Shown here: in pieces, positions 1 to 7,206 of the stretch
Numbering within the stretch: the stretch's first letter is position 1
How the letters are laid out: the number at the start of each line of letters is the position of its first letter
Assembly: GCF_030553075.1 (NCBI RefSeq)
Contig: NZ_CP130701.1
Location: 2,046,001-2,110,000, forward strand
Length of the DNA stretch: 64,000 bases
Origin: Halomonas sp. I5-271120
GTDB lineage: Bacteria > Pseudomonadota > Gammaproteobacteria > Pseudomonadales > Halomonadaceae
Reading direction: 5' to 3'
Position numbers and translations under genes: made by a program
The notes under the pieces: generated by a model
Databases searched by the model: none
The model's input: the letters and a program-made list of their open reading frames with translations, nothing else
What the model was told of the DNA's origin: nothing

Positions 1-199
1 GGCGCTGATCATCGGCGGGGCCCTGGGCAATCTCTATGACCGGCTGGTGCATGGCTACGTGGTCGACTTCCTGTCGTTCCACTGGGGCCAGACGTACTTC
101 CCGGCCTTCAACCTGGCCGATGTCGCCATTACCCTGGGCGCCATCGGCCTGATCATCGAATCCCTGCGCGACGCCCGCCGCGGGCGAGCCAGTTCCTGA
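1..199 (+). CDS. lspA: Signal peptidase II (lipoprotein signal peptidase), 3' end only
   Basis: This is the C-terminal 65 codons of the aspartic protease that removes signal peptides from prolipoproteins in the inner membrane. The 5' part lies outside the window. The translation contains GNLYDR and FNLADV, the two conserved motifs that carry the catalytic aspartates of LspA, followed by a last hydrophobic segment and a short basic tail. The stop is at 197-199 and fkpB starts 13 bases later. The order lspA-fkpB-ispH matches the classic proteobacterial ileS-lspA-fkpB-ispH cluster, so ileS probably lies just to the left. Confidence 0.93.
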   Translation, partial: ALIIGGALGNLYDRLVHGYVVDFLSFHWGQTYFPAFNLADVAITLGAIGLIIESLRDARRGRASS

Positions 200-212
200 C
201 GGAGCCAACTAG

Positions 213-659
213 ATGAGCGAATATCGCATCGACGAGGGGATGGAAGTGACCCTTCACTTCACCCTCAAGCTCGAGGATGGCACGGTGGTGGATTCCACCC
301 GCGACAAGGCCCCGGCGACCTTTCAGGTCGGCGACGGCAACCTGCCACCGGGCTTCGAGGCCCCGCTGTCCGGCCTCACCGATGGCGCCACCGGCAGTTA
401 CGAGATCACTCCGGAGCATGCTTTCGGTCAGCACAATCCGCAGAACCTGCAGCTGATGAAGCGTGACGACTTCGAGGGCGAAGTGCCGGAGGTGGGCATG
501 GTGATGTCCTTCGCCGATGCCGCTGGCGGTGAGCTGCCTGGCGTGATCGCCGAGATCGATGGCGAGCAGGTGACGGTGGACTTCAACCACCCGCTGGCCG
601 GGCGTACCCTGACCTTCGAGGTCGAAGTGATCAAGGTCGCCCCCGCGACCACTCACTGA
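213..659 (+). CDS. fkpB: FKBP-type peptidyl-prolyl cis-trans isomerase, SlpA/FkpB type
   Basis: A 148-residue FKBP-type proline isomerase and chaperone of the SlyD/SlpA group, expected in the cytoplasm. The N-terminal FKBP half shows LHFTLKLEDGTVVDST and a GDGNLPPGFE loop. The insert-in-flap chaperone domain follows at about residues 70-120, and the chain returns to the FKBP fold with TLTFEVEVIKV. It lacks the long His-rich tail of SlyD, which favours SlpA/FkpB. A GGAG-like ribosome site lies about 10 bases before the ATG. It sits between lspA and ispH, the usual place for fkpB. Confidence 0.92.
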   Translation: MSEYRIDEGMEVTLHFTLKLEDGTVVDSTRDKAPATFQVGDGNLPPGFEAPLSGLTDGATGSYEITPEHAFGQHNPQNLQLMKRDDFEGEVPEVGMVMSFADAAGGELPGVIAEIDGEQVTVDFNHPLAGRTLTFEVEVIKVAPATTH

Positions 660-732
660 ACGCATCGCCCGGGCGCTGCCCGGGTCGCTTCTTCCCGCAA
701 GCGATGCCCGCGGGCATCAAGGCTAGGCAAGC

Positions 733-1686
733 ATGCATATCCAGTTGGCCAACCCGCGCGGTTTCTGTGCCGGCGTTGATCGAGCCATCGAGATCGTCAA
801 TCGCGCCCTCGATGTCTTCGGCGCGCCCATCTACGTGCGCCACGAGGTGGTTCACAACCGCTTCGTGGTCGACACCCTGCGCGAACGCGGGGCGATCTTC
901 GTCGAGGAGCTCCACGAGGTACCCGACGACGTGATCGTGATCTTCTCTGCCCACGGCGTCTCCCGCGCGGTTCAGGAAGAGGCCGAACGCCGGGGCCTGA
1001 GGGTCTTCGACGCTACCTGTCCGCTGGTCACCAAGGTGCACATGGAAGTGCTGCGCTACGCGCGTCGCGGAGAGGAGTGCATCCTGATCGGTCACCACGG
1101 TCACCCCGAGGTGGAAGGCACCATGGGCCGCTACGACACCCGTCATGGCGGCGCCATCTATTTGGTAGAGAACGAGGCCGATGTGGCGGCACTCGAGGTC
1201 AAGGACCCGAGCCGCCTGGCCTTCGTCACCCAGACCACACTGTCGATGGACGATACCGCCCGGGTGATCGATGCGCTGCGCGCCAAGTTCCCCGAGATCC
1301 AGGGCCCGCGCAAGGATGACATCTGCTACGCCACCCAGAATCGCCAGGACGCCGTGCGCGAACTCGCCGCCGGCAGTCAGTTGGTGCTGGTGGTAGGTAG
1401 CCCCAACAGCTCCAACTCCAACCGCCTGCGCGAACTCTCCGAGCGGGTCGGCACACCTGCCTACCTGATCGACGACGCCGAGCAGATCGAGGCCGGCTGG
1501 CTCGAAGGCGTCGAGCAGATTGGCATCACCGCCGGTGCCAGCGCCCCCGAGGTGCTGGTCAATGGCGTGATTGAGCGCCTTCAGGCGCTGGGCGCCGAGG
1601 CCCCGCAAGAGCTCGCCGGTCGCGAGGAGACCGTCACCTTCTCGATGCCCAAGGAACTGCGCGAGCAGGTGATCGCCAGCGGTTAG
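733..1686 (+). CDS. ispH: 4-hydroxy-3-methylbut-2-enyl diphosphate reductase
   Basis: The last enzyme of the MEP isoprenoid pathway. It reduces HMBPP to IPP and DMAPP using a [4Fe-4S] cluster. The 317-residue protein has the family's usual length. The three cluster cysteines are visible at residue 12 ([12 protein letters not shown]), 96 ([11 protein letters not shown]) and 198 ([10 protein letters not shown]). The substrate-site motifs [10 protein letters not shown] and TQTT are intact. It is the last gene of the lspA-fkpB-ispH group and is followed by a hairpin and a rho-independent terminator. Confidence 0.97.
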   Translation: MHIQLANPRGFCAGVDRAIEIVNRALDVFGAPIYVRHEVVHNRFVVDTLRERGAIFVEELHEVPDDVIVIFSAHGVSRAVQEEAERRGLRVFDATCPLVTKVHMEVLRYARRGEECILIGHHGHPEVEGTMGRYDTRHGGAIYLVENEADVAALEVKDPSRLAFVTQTTLSMDDTARVIDALRAKFPEIQGPRKDDICYATQNRQDAVRELAAGSQLVLVVGSPNSSNSNRLRELSERVGTPAYLIDDAEQIEAGWLEGVEQIGITAGASAPEVLVNGVIERLQALGAEAPQELAGREETVTFSMPKELREQVIASG

Positions 1687-1727
1687 CGGGACCGCCTGGG
1701 GCGCCAGGCGGACCGAGGTCAACAGGA

Positions 1728-1750
1728 ACCGGGCTCAGGCCCGGTTTTTT
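1728..1750 (+). terminator. Rho-independent terminator after ispH
   Basis: A 7-bp stem (ACCGGGC/GCCCGGT) with a TCAG loop runs into six T. It ends the lspA-fkpB-ispH transcript. A separate hairpin (CCGCCTGG/CCAGGCGG, around 1692-1710) lies between the ispH stop and this terminator. Confidence 0.85.
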
Positions 1751-1836
1751 GTGCCCAGTATCGTGCTTACGTGTGACGTTGCAGGCCATACTGAGACATA
1801 CTGGGATGAGGCACATGACGTTTTGGTAGGGTGGGT

Positions 1837-2238
1837 ATGCGGGTGACGCGATTGGCAAAGATGAAAACACAGTCGGGCTTTACGCTGATCGAGCTGATGA
1901 TCACCGTGGCGGTGATTGCCATCCTCGCCTCCATTGCGTATCCGAGTTACACCCAGTATGTGGCTCGCGCGAACACTGCCGAGGCAAGGGCCACGTTGAT
2001 GGAGGGAGCCTCGGCTATCGAGCGCTGTTATACCGAAAGCTACAGTTACACTGATTGTGACCCCGCCCTGGATGCTACCGATACATATAGCTTTGATTTC
2101 TCTTCTAGCGGTGCCTCCTCGTATTCACTAGCTGCTACTGCAAACGCGGGCGCTAATGTTGAGGAGCAGTGCTTAGCGATTGACCAGACCGGTGAGGTGA
2201 CAGAGGACTGTCCCGAATCGGGTGGTTCTGGGAGCTGA
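1837..2238 (+). CDS. Type IV pilin-like protein (PilE family)
   Basis: A small type IV pilin or minor pilin of about 125-135 residues. The class III leader is clear: a short basic N-terminus, then G/FTLIEL with glutamate at position 5 of the mature chain, then a hydrophobic helix. The prepilin peptidase PilD would cut after the glycine and methylate the phenylalanine. Two cysteine pairs (ERC...TDC and EEQC...EDC) could form disulphides; the second resembles the C-terminal D-loop of pilins. Possible starts are GTG 1831, ATG 1837 and ATG 1861. A GGTAGG purine stretch favours 1831/1837, while 1861 gives a six-residue leader. It is the first gene of a five-gene operon and is followed three bases later by a GspH-type gene. 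Whether it is a major or minor pilin cannot be told from sequence alone. Confidence 0.85.
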   Translation: MRVTRLAKMKTQSGFTLIELMITVAVIAILASIAYPSYTQYVARANTAEARATLMEGASAIERCYTESYSYTDCDPALDATDTYSFDFSSSGASSYSLAATANAGANVEEQCLAIDQTGEVTEDCPESGGSGS

Positions 2239-2241
2239 TTC

Positions 2242-2745
2242 ATGGGGCAGCGAGGTTTTACCCTGATCGAACTGCTGGTAACCATGGCGGTGGCCATCAT
2301 TCTGGCGACCGTCGCGGTGCCCAACTTCGTGGACATGATCAATCGCCAGCGCTTCGCGACCGAATTCAATAGCGTGCTAATTGGCCTGAACCTGGCGCGA
2401 AGCGAAGCGATCAAGCGACGTGAAACCGTCAGCTATGTGATCACAGAGCTAGGCGACACTTCTGATAACACGGGATGGCAATGGCAGGTGCAGGATGACT
2501 CCGGTGCCGTGATTCGCCAGGCTTCAGGTGGCGGAAAAATCGACTTGGAGCTTGAGGGGCCCTCCACCCTTACCTTTACTTCACTCGGTCGTATTGACGG
2601 TGGTGATTGCTATCCCGATCCATGCCGCATCTCTTTGAACGGCCAGGGAAAACCCCGTTACTACGGCATCGAGATCAGCCGCTATGGGCGTATTGCCCGG
2701 TTGGATGAGATACCTGTGGATGAAACCGACGAGGGGGGCGCTTAA
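2242..2745 (+). CDS. GspH/FimT family pseudopilin
   Basis: A 167-residue minor pilin of the GspH/FimT/FimU family. It has a very short leader (MGQRG) followed by FTLIELLVTMAVAIILATVAVP, the prepilin cleavage site and membrane helix. LNLARSEAIKRRETVSY, shortly after the helix, is characteristic of FimT/GspH proteins. The globular domain has a CYPDPC pair around residue 130. Minor pilins of this type prime pilus assembly at the inner membrane and cap the fibre tip. It is tightly spaced between the pilE-like gene (3 bases) and pilV (directly abutting). Confidence 0.87.
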   Translation: MGQRGFTLIELLVTMAVAIILATVAVPNFVDMINRQRFATEFNSVLIGLNLARSEAIKRRETVSYVITELGDTSDNTGWQWQVQDDSGAVIRQASGGGKIDLELEGPSTLTFTSLGRIDGGDCYPDPCRISLNGQGKPRYYGIEISRYGRIARLDEIPVDETDEGGA

Positions 2746-3165
2746 TTGTCGCTAAAAACATTAGGCTGCTTTCGTAAGTCTGAAGGGTTTACTCTGGTCG
2801 AAGCGCTGGTGGCGCTACTGGTGTTATCCATTGGCCTTCTCGGCGTGGCTGGCATGCAGTTAAAGGCATTGCAAAGTGCCCATGCCGGCTATCAACGCTC
2901 GGTGGCATCGCTTGCGGCGCAGGATGCTCAAGAGCGACTGTGGGGGAAGCTAAAGTCATCATTTCCCGCCTGTCCCGATCCAAATTCTGTGAATCATGAA
3001 GAATGGCAATCCAACTGGGAATTGGTTCTCCCAAATTTACAACCACTTACGTATTCGGACGAAGGTAGTTGTACGTTTACAGTAGACTTGACATGGGATG
3101 AAGGGCGTTTCGGTGGTGGGGCCGAGACATTTAGTTATACTTTTCGTCTGCCAGGCACAACATGA
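2746..3165 (+). CDS. pilV: Type IV pilus minor pilin PilV
   Basis: A 139-residue minor pilin. A short leader (MSLKTLGCFRKSEG) precedes FTLVEALVALLVLSIGLLGVAGMQLKAL, which matches the PilV N-terminus. Translation starts at a TTG directly after the stop of the upstream pseudopilin, so it is probably translationally coupled. The stop overlaps the pilW start by four bases (ATGA). PilV is expected to join PilW, PilX and FimU-like proteins in the tip complex. Two cysteines lie in the globular domain. Confidence 0.88.
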   Translation: MSLKTLGCFRKSEGFTLVEALVALLVLSIGLLGVAGMQLKALQSAHAGYQRSVASLAAQDAQERLWGKLKSSFPACPDPNSVNHEEWQSNWELVLPNLQPLTYSDEGSCTFTVDLTWDEGRFGGGAETFSYTFRLPGTT

Positions 3166-3824
3166 TGGATAAGGTAAATACCTGTCGTCAGAAGGGTTTC
3201 AGTTTGGTTGAACTGATGGTCTCCATGGTCATCGGTCTGGTGATTATTCTTGGCGCTGGCCAGCTGTTTCTGAACGGCTTTCAGAGCTTTCGGCAGGTGG
3301 AAACGCTGGGTGACAAGCAGGCCGCGCTGACATTTGTGTCGGATGTTTTGGTTCGTGAGATACGCCGAGGGGAGTTCGATCCTGACCGCTATGAGCTTAG
3401 AAATGCCGAAGATGGAGAGAGCTGCACACTTTTTGACACAGTCGATGATCAGCCCATTGTTGATGGCCTGTCGGATAAGAGTGGGTGCAGTGGGAAGTTA
3501 AGTGTCACGCCAGATGCGGGCAGTGTTGACGGCTTGCATCGAGTTACCTTGACTTTGCAAGGTGAGGCATCAGCGTTCGAGTTTTATGCCATGAATCGGA
3601 CGGCTGCTGTTAGTGGTGGCGGAGCCGGTGAGGATAATGACAGCGGCAACAGCGGCAACAGCGGCAACAGCGGCAACAGCGGCAACAGCGGCAACAGCGG
3701 CAACAGCGGCAACAGCGGCAACAGCGGCAACAGCGGCAACGGTGGCAACGGCGGTAATGGCGGTAATGGCGGTAATGGCAACAACGGTAAAGATGGTTGT
3801 TGGCCTCCAGGGAAATGTAAGTGA
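3162..3824 (+). CDS. pilW: Type IV pilus minor pilin PilW with Ser-Gly-Asn repeat tail
   Basis: A 220-residue PilW-like minor pilin: FSLVELMVSMVIGLVIILGAGQLF after a short leader, then the PilW-typical QAALTFVSDVLVREIRRGEF. The C-terminal quarter is unusual. After about residue 158 come eleven exact SGN units, then four GGN units, then NNGKDGCWPPGKCK with two cysteines. The repeat is a perfect 9-bp minisatellite at 3642-3740. It is always in frame, so slippage would change the length of the tail and not the reading frame. The gene overlaps pilV and pilX by four bases each. Confidence 0.88.
   Translation: MMDKVNTCRQKGFSLVELMVSMVIGLVIILGAGQLFLNGFQSFRQVETLGDKQAALTFVSDVLVREIRRGEFDPDRYELRNAEDGESCTLFDTVDDQPIVDGLSDKSGCSGKLSVTPDAGSVDGLHRVTLTLQGEASAFEFYAMNRTAAVSGGGAGEDNDSGNSGNSGNSGNSGNSGNSGNSGNSGNSGNSGNGGNGGNGGNGGNGNNGKDGCWPPGKCK
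3642..3740 (+). repeat. 9-bp tandem repeat (11 units) inside pilW
   Basis: Eleven direct copies of AGCGGCAAC, each encoding Ser-Gly-Asn, with no visible interruption. They are followed by four diverged units encoding Gly-Gly-Asn (3741-3776). The period is a multiple of three, so copy-number change keeps the frame open. Confidence 0.96.
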
Positions 3825-4954
3825 ACCATTTCATGGTGAAAGATATGCCTAAACAAAGAGGCGCAGCCTTAATAGTTGTCCTTTCAATGCTGACGGCTTC
3901 TCTAATGCTTGGGCTGGTAAGCATGCAGTCTTCCATGATCGACGAGCGGCTGGCGGGAAACTACAAGGCAGCTGCCCAGGCGCAGATGGGGGCCGAGAAG
4001 GCGGCATCGGCAGGCTGGCAAGAGCTTGATGGTGATTCGAGCTTTGTTTCCAAGTCCCACTCAGATATCGAGGGTATGAGCTGGGGAGACTTTGTCGATG
4101 ATAGTAATTTTGGAGACGCGAGTGATAGTGGTGATAACTGTGCCAGCCAGGTCGCCTGTCATTACCGGTATATTGTCGATGGAGGTATCCAGTATATCGT
4201 GGCCATGGGAAGTGTGCAGGCTGGTGGCAAGACAGTCGCCGAGAGTCAACCTGTTTTCGTGAAGGTTGACGTTTCTGGCTTTGGGGTGCCTTCTACTACA
4301 GTCTTTCCTGGAGGGATCGCGGCTGACGCAGATGTACAATGGCCGAACTCTAAAAACAGCAAGATGTCTGGTGGTTATATTGATGTAGGTGGGGCATCGG
4401 AAAAGGTTTATGCGCTCTCTCTCTATGAGGCTGATGGTGGGCTTAGTGCGCAAGATATCATGGGTGGTATTAATGGGAATAATAAGACGGGGCTTTCGCT
4501 AGAAGAAGGGGAAGAAACTCTGGTTGGCCAGGATTTTTCTTTTGTTGGCTTGGTTGATATTCTCCAGAGTATGTATGAAACCTATGTGGCGGCAGGAGGG
4601 AGTGCCGAAACGGATTACCCTGATATCTATTTCTATGAAAATGGCCTAGATGTGACAGGAAACACTAGCCTTGAAGGGTTGCATGTCATTCTGAATGGGG
4701 AAGTACGTATTGGTGGTAATGCGGACCTGTCTGGAATGCTTGTGGTCCTCAATGTGGATGCCGACTCCGATGAGTGGGTGACGGGAATGGCGACGAGGGC
4801 TAAGTTTAACGGAGGGGGTAATAAGGGGACTGTTTGGTTCGATGAGGATGCCGTCACGAAGTCTATATCTCCTTTTGGAATAACAGTGGAAGACCTTCTT
4901 GGTTTTAATGGTGGTGGAGCCTCAGGAGAGAAGGAGATGGAGGAGTGGTATTAG
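3821..4954 (+). CDS. pilX: PilX-type minor pilin with a long C-terminal beta-rich extension
   Basis: A PilX N-terminal protein: QRGAALIVVLSMLTASLMLGLVSMQSSMIDERLAGNYK is the typical PilX membrane helix and ERLAGN motif. At 377 residues it is about twice the usual PilX length. Beyond about residue 150 there is a Gly/Asn/Asp-rich region with alternating hydrophobic residues (GNTSLEGLHVILNGEVRIGGNADLSGMLVVLN), suggestive of a beta-solenoid or surface domain, and a very acidic end. Starts at GTG 3821 (overlapping pilW by four bases), ATG 3833 and ATG 3845 are all possible. No pilY1 adhesin gene follows, although pilY1 normally follows pilX. The extension may take over some tip function; this is inference. 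Confidence 0.82.
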   Translation: MNHFMVKDMPKQRGAALIVVLSMLTASLMLGLVSMQSSMIDERLAGNYKAAAQAQMGAEKAASAGWQELDGDSSFVSKSHSDIEGMSWGDFVDDSNFGDASDSGDNCASQVACHYRYIVDGGIQYIVAMGSVQAGGKTVAESQPVFVKVDVSGFGVPSTTVFPGGIAADADVQWPNSKNSKMSGGYIDVGGASEKVYALSLYEADGGLSAQDIMGGINGNNKTGLSLEEGEETLVGQDFSFVGLVDILQSMYETYVAAGGSAETDYPDIYFYENGLDVTGNTSLEGLHVILNGEVRIGGNADLSGMLVVLNVDADSDEWVTGMATRAKFNGGGNKGTVWFDEDAVTKSISPFGITVEDLLGFNGGGASGEKEMEEWY

Positions 4955-4969
4955 TATTTTCTTCTGTCA

Positions 4970-5506
4970 TCAGTCGCATCGAGGGCTTTCAATAGTCGCT
5001 CGTGTTCTTCCGTAATTGCTGACAACGATACTTGCGCCTTCTTCAAAGGTGCCGCAGATCTCGAAGGTGCCGTTATGCCCACTGGTACGTCCCATGTTGT
5101 CGTAGCGAACCGGCCGATCACTCCGGCTGAAAGCGACATCCACATCACCTGAAGATTCCATGACTCGTAGTATGGTATCGCCGCTCAAGTTTCCACTGGT
5201 GGCTCTGCCTTCAATGATCACCCAGTCATGGCTCCAATTATCGAAGGCACAAGTATCATAAGGTGGCCCTGGGCTTGCACACACGGATATCGTCGCCCGC
5301 CTAGTAATCGCGGTATTGCGGGCCATCGCCAGCGCGGTCTTGATTCGCATGACCTCGGCAGCCACTTCATTCCGCGCGCTGAAAGCCTGATAGCTCGGCA
5401 CAGCGACGGTGGCCATGATCACTACTACTGTAAGCGTCACCAGCAGTTCGATCAGAGTGAAGCCAGCCCTGCGATGATACCGTTGAGCATCCTCTCTCGT
5501 GCGCAT
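4970..5506 (-). CDS. GspH/FimT family pseudopilin (second copy, convergent to pilX)
   Basis: A 178-residue GspH-type minor pilin. A leader of about 15 residues ending in RRAG precedes FTLIELLVTLTVVVIMATVAVPSYQAFSARNEV. MRIKTALAMARNTAITRRATISVCAS follows, the usual FimT/FimU signature, and there are three further cysteines. It resembles the gene at 2242-2745 in architecture but is clearly diverged. It faces the pilin operon, ending 15 bases from the pilX stop, so it has its own promoter. It may be a FimU-like initiator used with PilV/W/X or an alternative minor pilin. Confidence 0.85.
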   Translation of the reverse strand: MRTREDAQRYHRRAGFTLIELLVTLTVVVIMATVAVPSYQAFSARNEVAAEVMRIKTALAMARNTAITRRATISVCASPGPPYDTCAFDNWSHDWVIIEGRATSGNLSGDTILRVMESSGDVDVAFSRSDRPVRYDNMGRTSGHNGTFEICGTFEEGASIVVSNYGRTRATIESPRCD

Positions 5507-5652
5507 GCTTCTCTCCTTCCCTGGAGTGTTCGATGTGCCGGGGCATCCTGTCCTCGGGCTGTTCTCTTTCGTTCGTTCCCCGTTCGTCCTTTACCCCCTC
5601 GGGTATTCCATTACTCTAGCCAAAACTGTCGTAAGCCAGAGCGTATTCTATT

Positions 5653-6762
5653 GTGAGCGATTTCCTGATTATCGGTGGTGGCGTCATCGGCATGATGACG
5701 GCATTGCAGCTGGCCGACGCGGGCCAGTCGGTGACCCTGATCGAGCGCGGCGAGTGTGGCCGCGAGGCGTCCTGGGCGGGCGGTGGCATCGTCTCGCCAC
5801 TTTACCCGTGGCGCTATGGCACACCGGTGTCGCGGCTGTCGCGCTGGTCCGAGGGCTTCTACCCCGAGCTAAGCCTGCGGCTCCTGGAGGAAACCGGCAT
5901 CGACCCGGAATATCGCCAGAAGGGGCTCTTGTACCTGCGCGTCGAAGACGAGGCGCGTGCCCTCGAATGGGCGCGTGAGGTCGGTAAGCCGCTGGAGCGG
6001 GTGGGCCCGGAGGTGATCTATACCAAGGAGCCCGCCGCTGCCCCCGGCTGTGAGCAGGCGCTATGGATGCCGACCCTTGGCAGCATTCGCAACCCGCGCC
6101 TGGGCCAGGCGCTGCGCGCGCGACTGGCGGCGATGCCGGCGGTGACGCTGCGTGAGCACGAATCGGTGGTCGGTCTTGAACGTGATGCAGGTGGTGCGGT
6201 GATCGGTGTCCAGACGCGAGCGGGCAGGGTCACTGCGGATCGTGTGATCGTCTGCGGCGGGGCCTGGGCGGCGCAGCTGTTGGAGAGCGTCGAGGTCGTG
6301 CTGCCGGTGCGCCCGGTGAAGGGGCAGATGATCCTCTTCAAGGCGCCGCCAGGGCTCGTGCAGCGGGTGGTGCTGATGGACGGGCGCTATGTGATTCCCC
6401 GTGGCGATGGTCGCGTGCTGGCGGGCTCGACGCTCGAAGAAGCGGGCTTTGACAAGGCGCTCAGCGGCGAGGCACGAGAGTCGCTTTGGCAGAGTGCCAC
6501 CAGGATCGTGCCGGCGCTTGCTGACTGCGAGGTGGAGCATCACTGGGCCGGGCTGCGTCCCGGCTCGCCGGAGGGCATTCCGTTCATCGGCGCGGTGCCG
6601 GGGGTGGAGAACCTCTGGGTCAATGCCGGTCACTACCGCAACGGCCTGGTGCTGGCACCCGCCTCGACGCGCCTGCTGGTCGATGAGTTACTGGGCCGCG
6701 AACCAATCATCGATCCGGGCCCCTATCGACTGGAAGGCCGCCTTGGCGAGTGGCAAAAATAG
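5653..6762 (+). CDS. thiO: Glycine oxidase ThiO (FAD-dependent amine oxidase)
   Basis: A 369-residue FAD-dependent oxidase of the DAO family. It oxidises glycine to iminoacetate (dehydroglycine) for the thiazole half of thiamine. The FAD dinucleotide site IIGGGVIGMMTALQLADAG is at the N-terminus. The C-terminal PVKGQMILF, YVIPRGDGRVLAGSTLEEAGFDK and HYRNGLVLAPAS stretches are typical ThiO motifs. The start is GTG 5653 with only a weak ribosome site. It is divergent from the upstream pseudopilin gene. No other thiamine gene is nearby. A different DAO-family substrate is possible but less likely. Confidence 0.88.
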   Translation: MSDFLIIGGGVIGMMTALQLADAGQSVTLIERGECGREASWAGGGIVSPLYPWRYGTPVSRLSRWSEGFYPELSLRLLEETGIDPEYRQKGLLYLRVEDEARALEWAREVGKPLERVGPEVIYTKEPAAAPGCEQALWMPTLGSIRNPRLGQALRARLAAMPAVTLREHESVVGLERDAGGAVIGVQTRAGRVTADRVIVCGGAWAAQLLESVEVVLPVRPVKGQMILFKAPPGLVQRVVLMDGRYVIPRGDGRVLAGSTLEEAGFDKALSGEARESLWQSATRIVPALADCEVEHHWAGLRPGSPEGIPFIGAVPGVENLWVNAGHYRNGLVLAPASTRLLVDELLGREPIIDPGPYRLEGRLGEWQK

Positions 6763-6832
6763 CGAGCGGCGCCGGCGTCAGTTAAGGGCGGCAGCTTCGC
6801 TCCACACAGCCTGGCGCCGGGGCAAGCCCCCT

Positions 6833-7096
6833 TCAGTCGGAGGGGCGCTGTTCGGCAAGATACTTGTCGCGATGGGGCGTACCGCAGAACCATTCCCCCT
6901 GCTCGCGAAGGGCTTCATCCTCGGGTAGGTGCACCTGGCAATAGACGCAGCGCACCATATGGCCGCCCTCCTGGCGAGCCTCCTTGCGCTCCCATTCCTC
7001 GCGTTCCAGCTTCCAGTCGCGGTACATGCGGTAGAGCTTGAGGCCGGCCCAGAACAGCACGGCGAAAATGATCAGGCGAATGATCAACAGGTTCAT
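6833..7096 (-). CDS. PP0621 family small membrane protein with zinc-ribbon-like tail
   Basis: An 87-residue protein with one N-terminal membrane helix (LLIIRLIIFAVLFWAGLKLY), a charged linker, then MVRCVYCQVHLPEDEAL and WFCGTPHRDKYL. The CxxC plus C/H pattern suggests a small metal-binding module facing the cytoplasm. This layout matches the uncharacterised PP0621 family of gammaproteobacteria. It is divergent from nadE. Its function is not known. Confidence 0.85.
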   Translation of the reverse strand: MNLLIIRLIIFAVLFWAGLKLYRMYRDWKLEREEWERKEARQEGGHMVRCVYCQVHLPEDEALREQGEWFCGTPHRDKYLAEQRPSD

Positions 7097-7206
7097 CCTT
7101 TTGTGACTCCCTGGTCGGGCCGCTTGATAAGGTCTCGTGTTTTGCTACTCGGGCGGCCATGCGGGACAATACGGTTATCCGAGAGTTTCGAGAGATTTCC
7201 CCGACC

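Noticed and set aside
1751..1836. A possible sigma54 promoter in front of the pilin operon
   Set aside because: GG and GC elements are present but not with the required GG-N10-GC spacing and flanking match, so I do not call it.
3610..3936. Cys/Arg-repeat and Ala-Thr-repeat frames over the pilW minisatellite
   Set aside because: These are only other readings of the 9-bp repeat; the pilW frame has the pilin N-terminus and operon overlaps.
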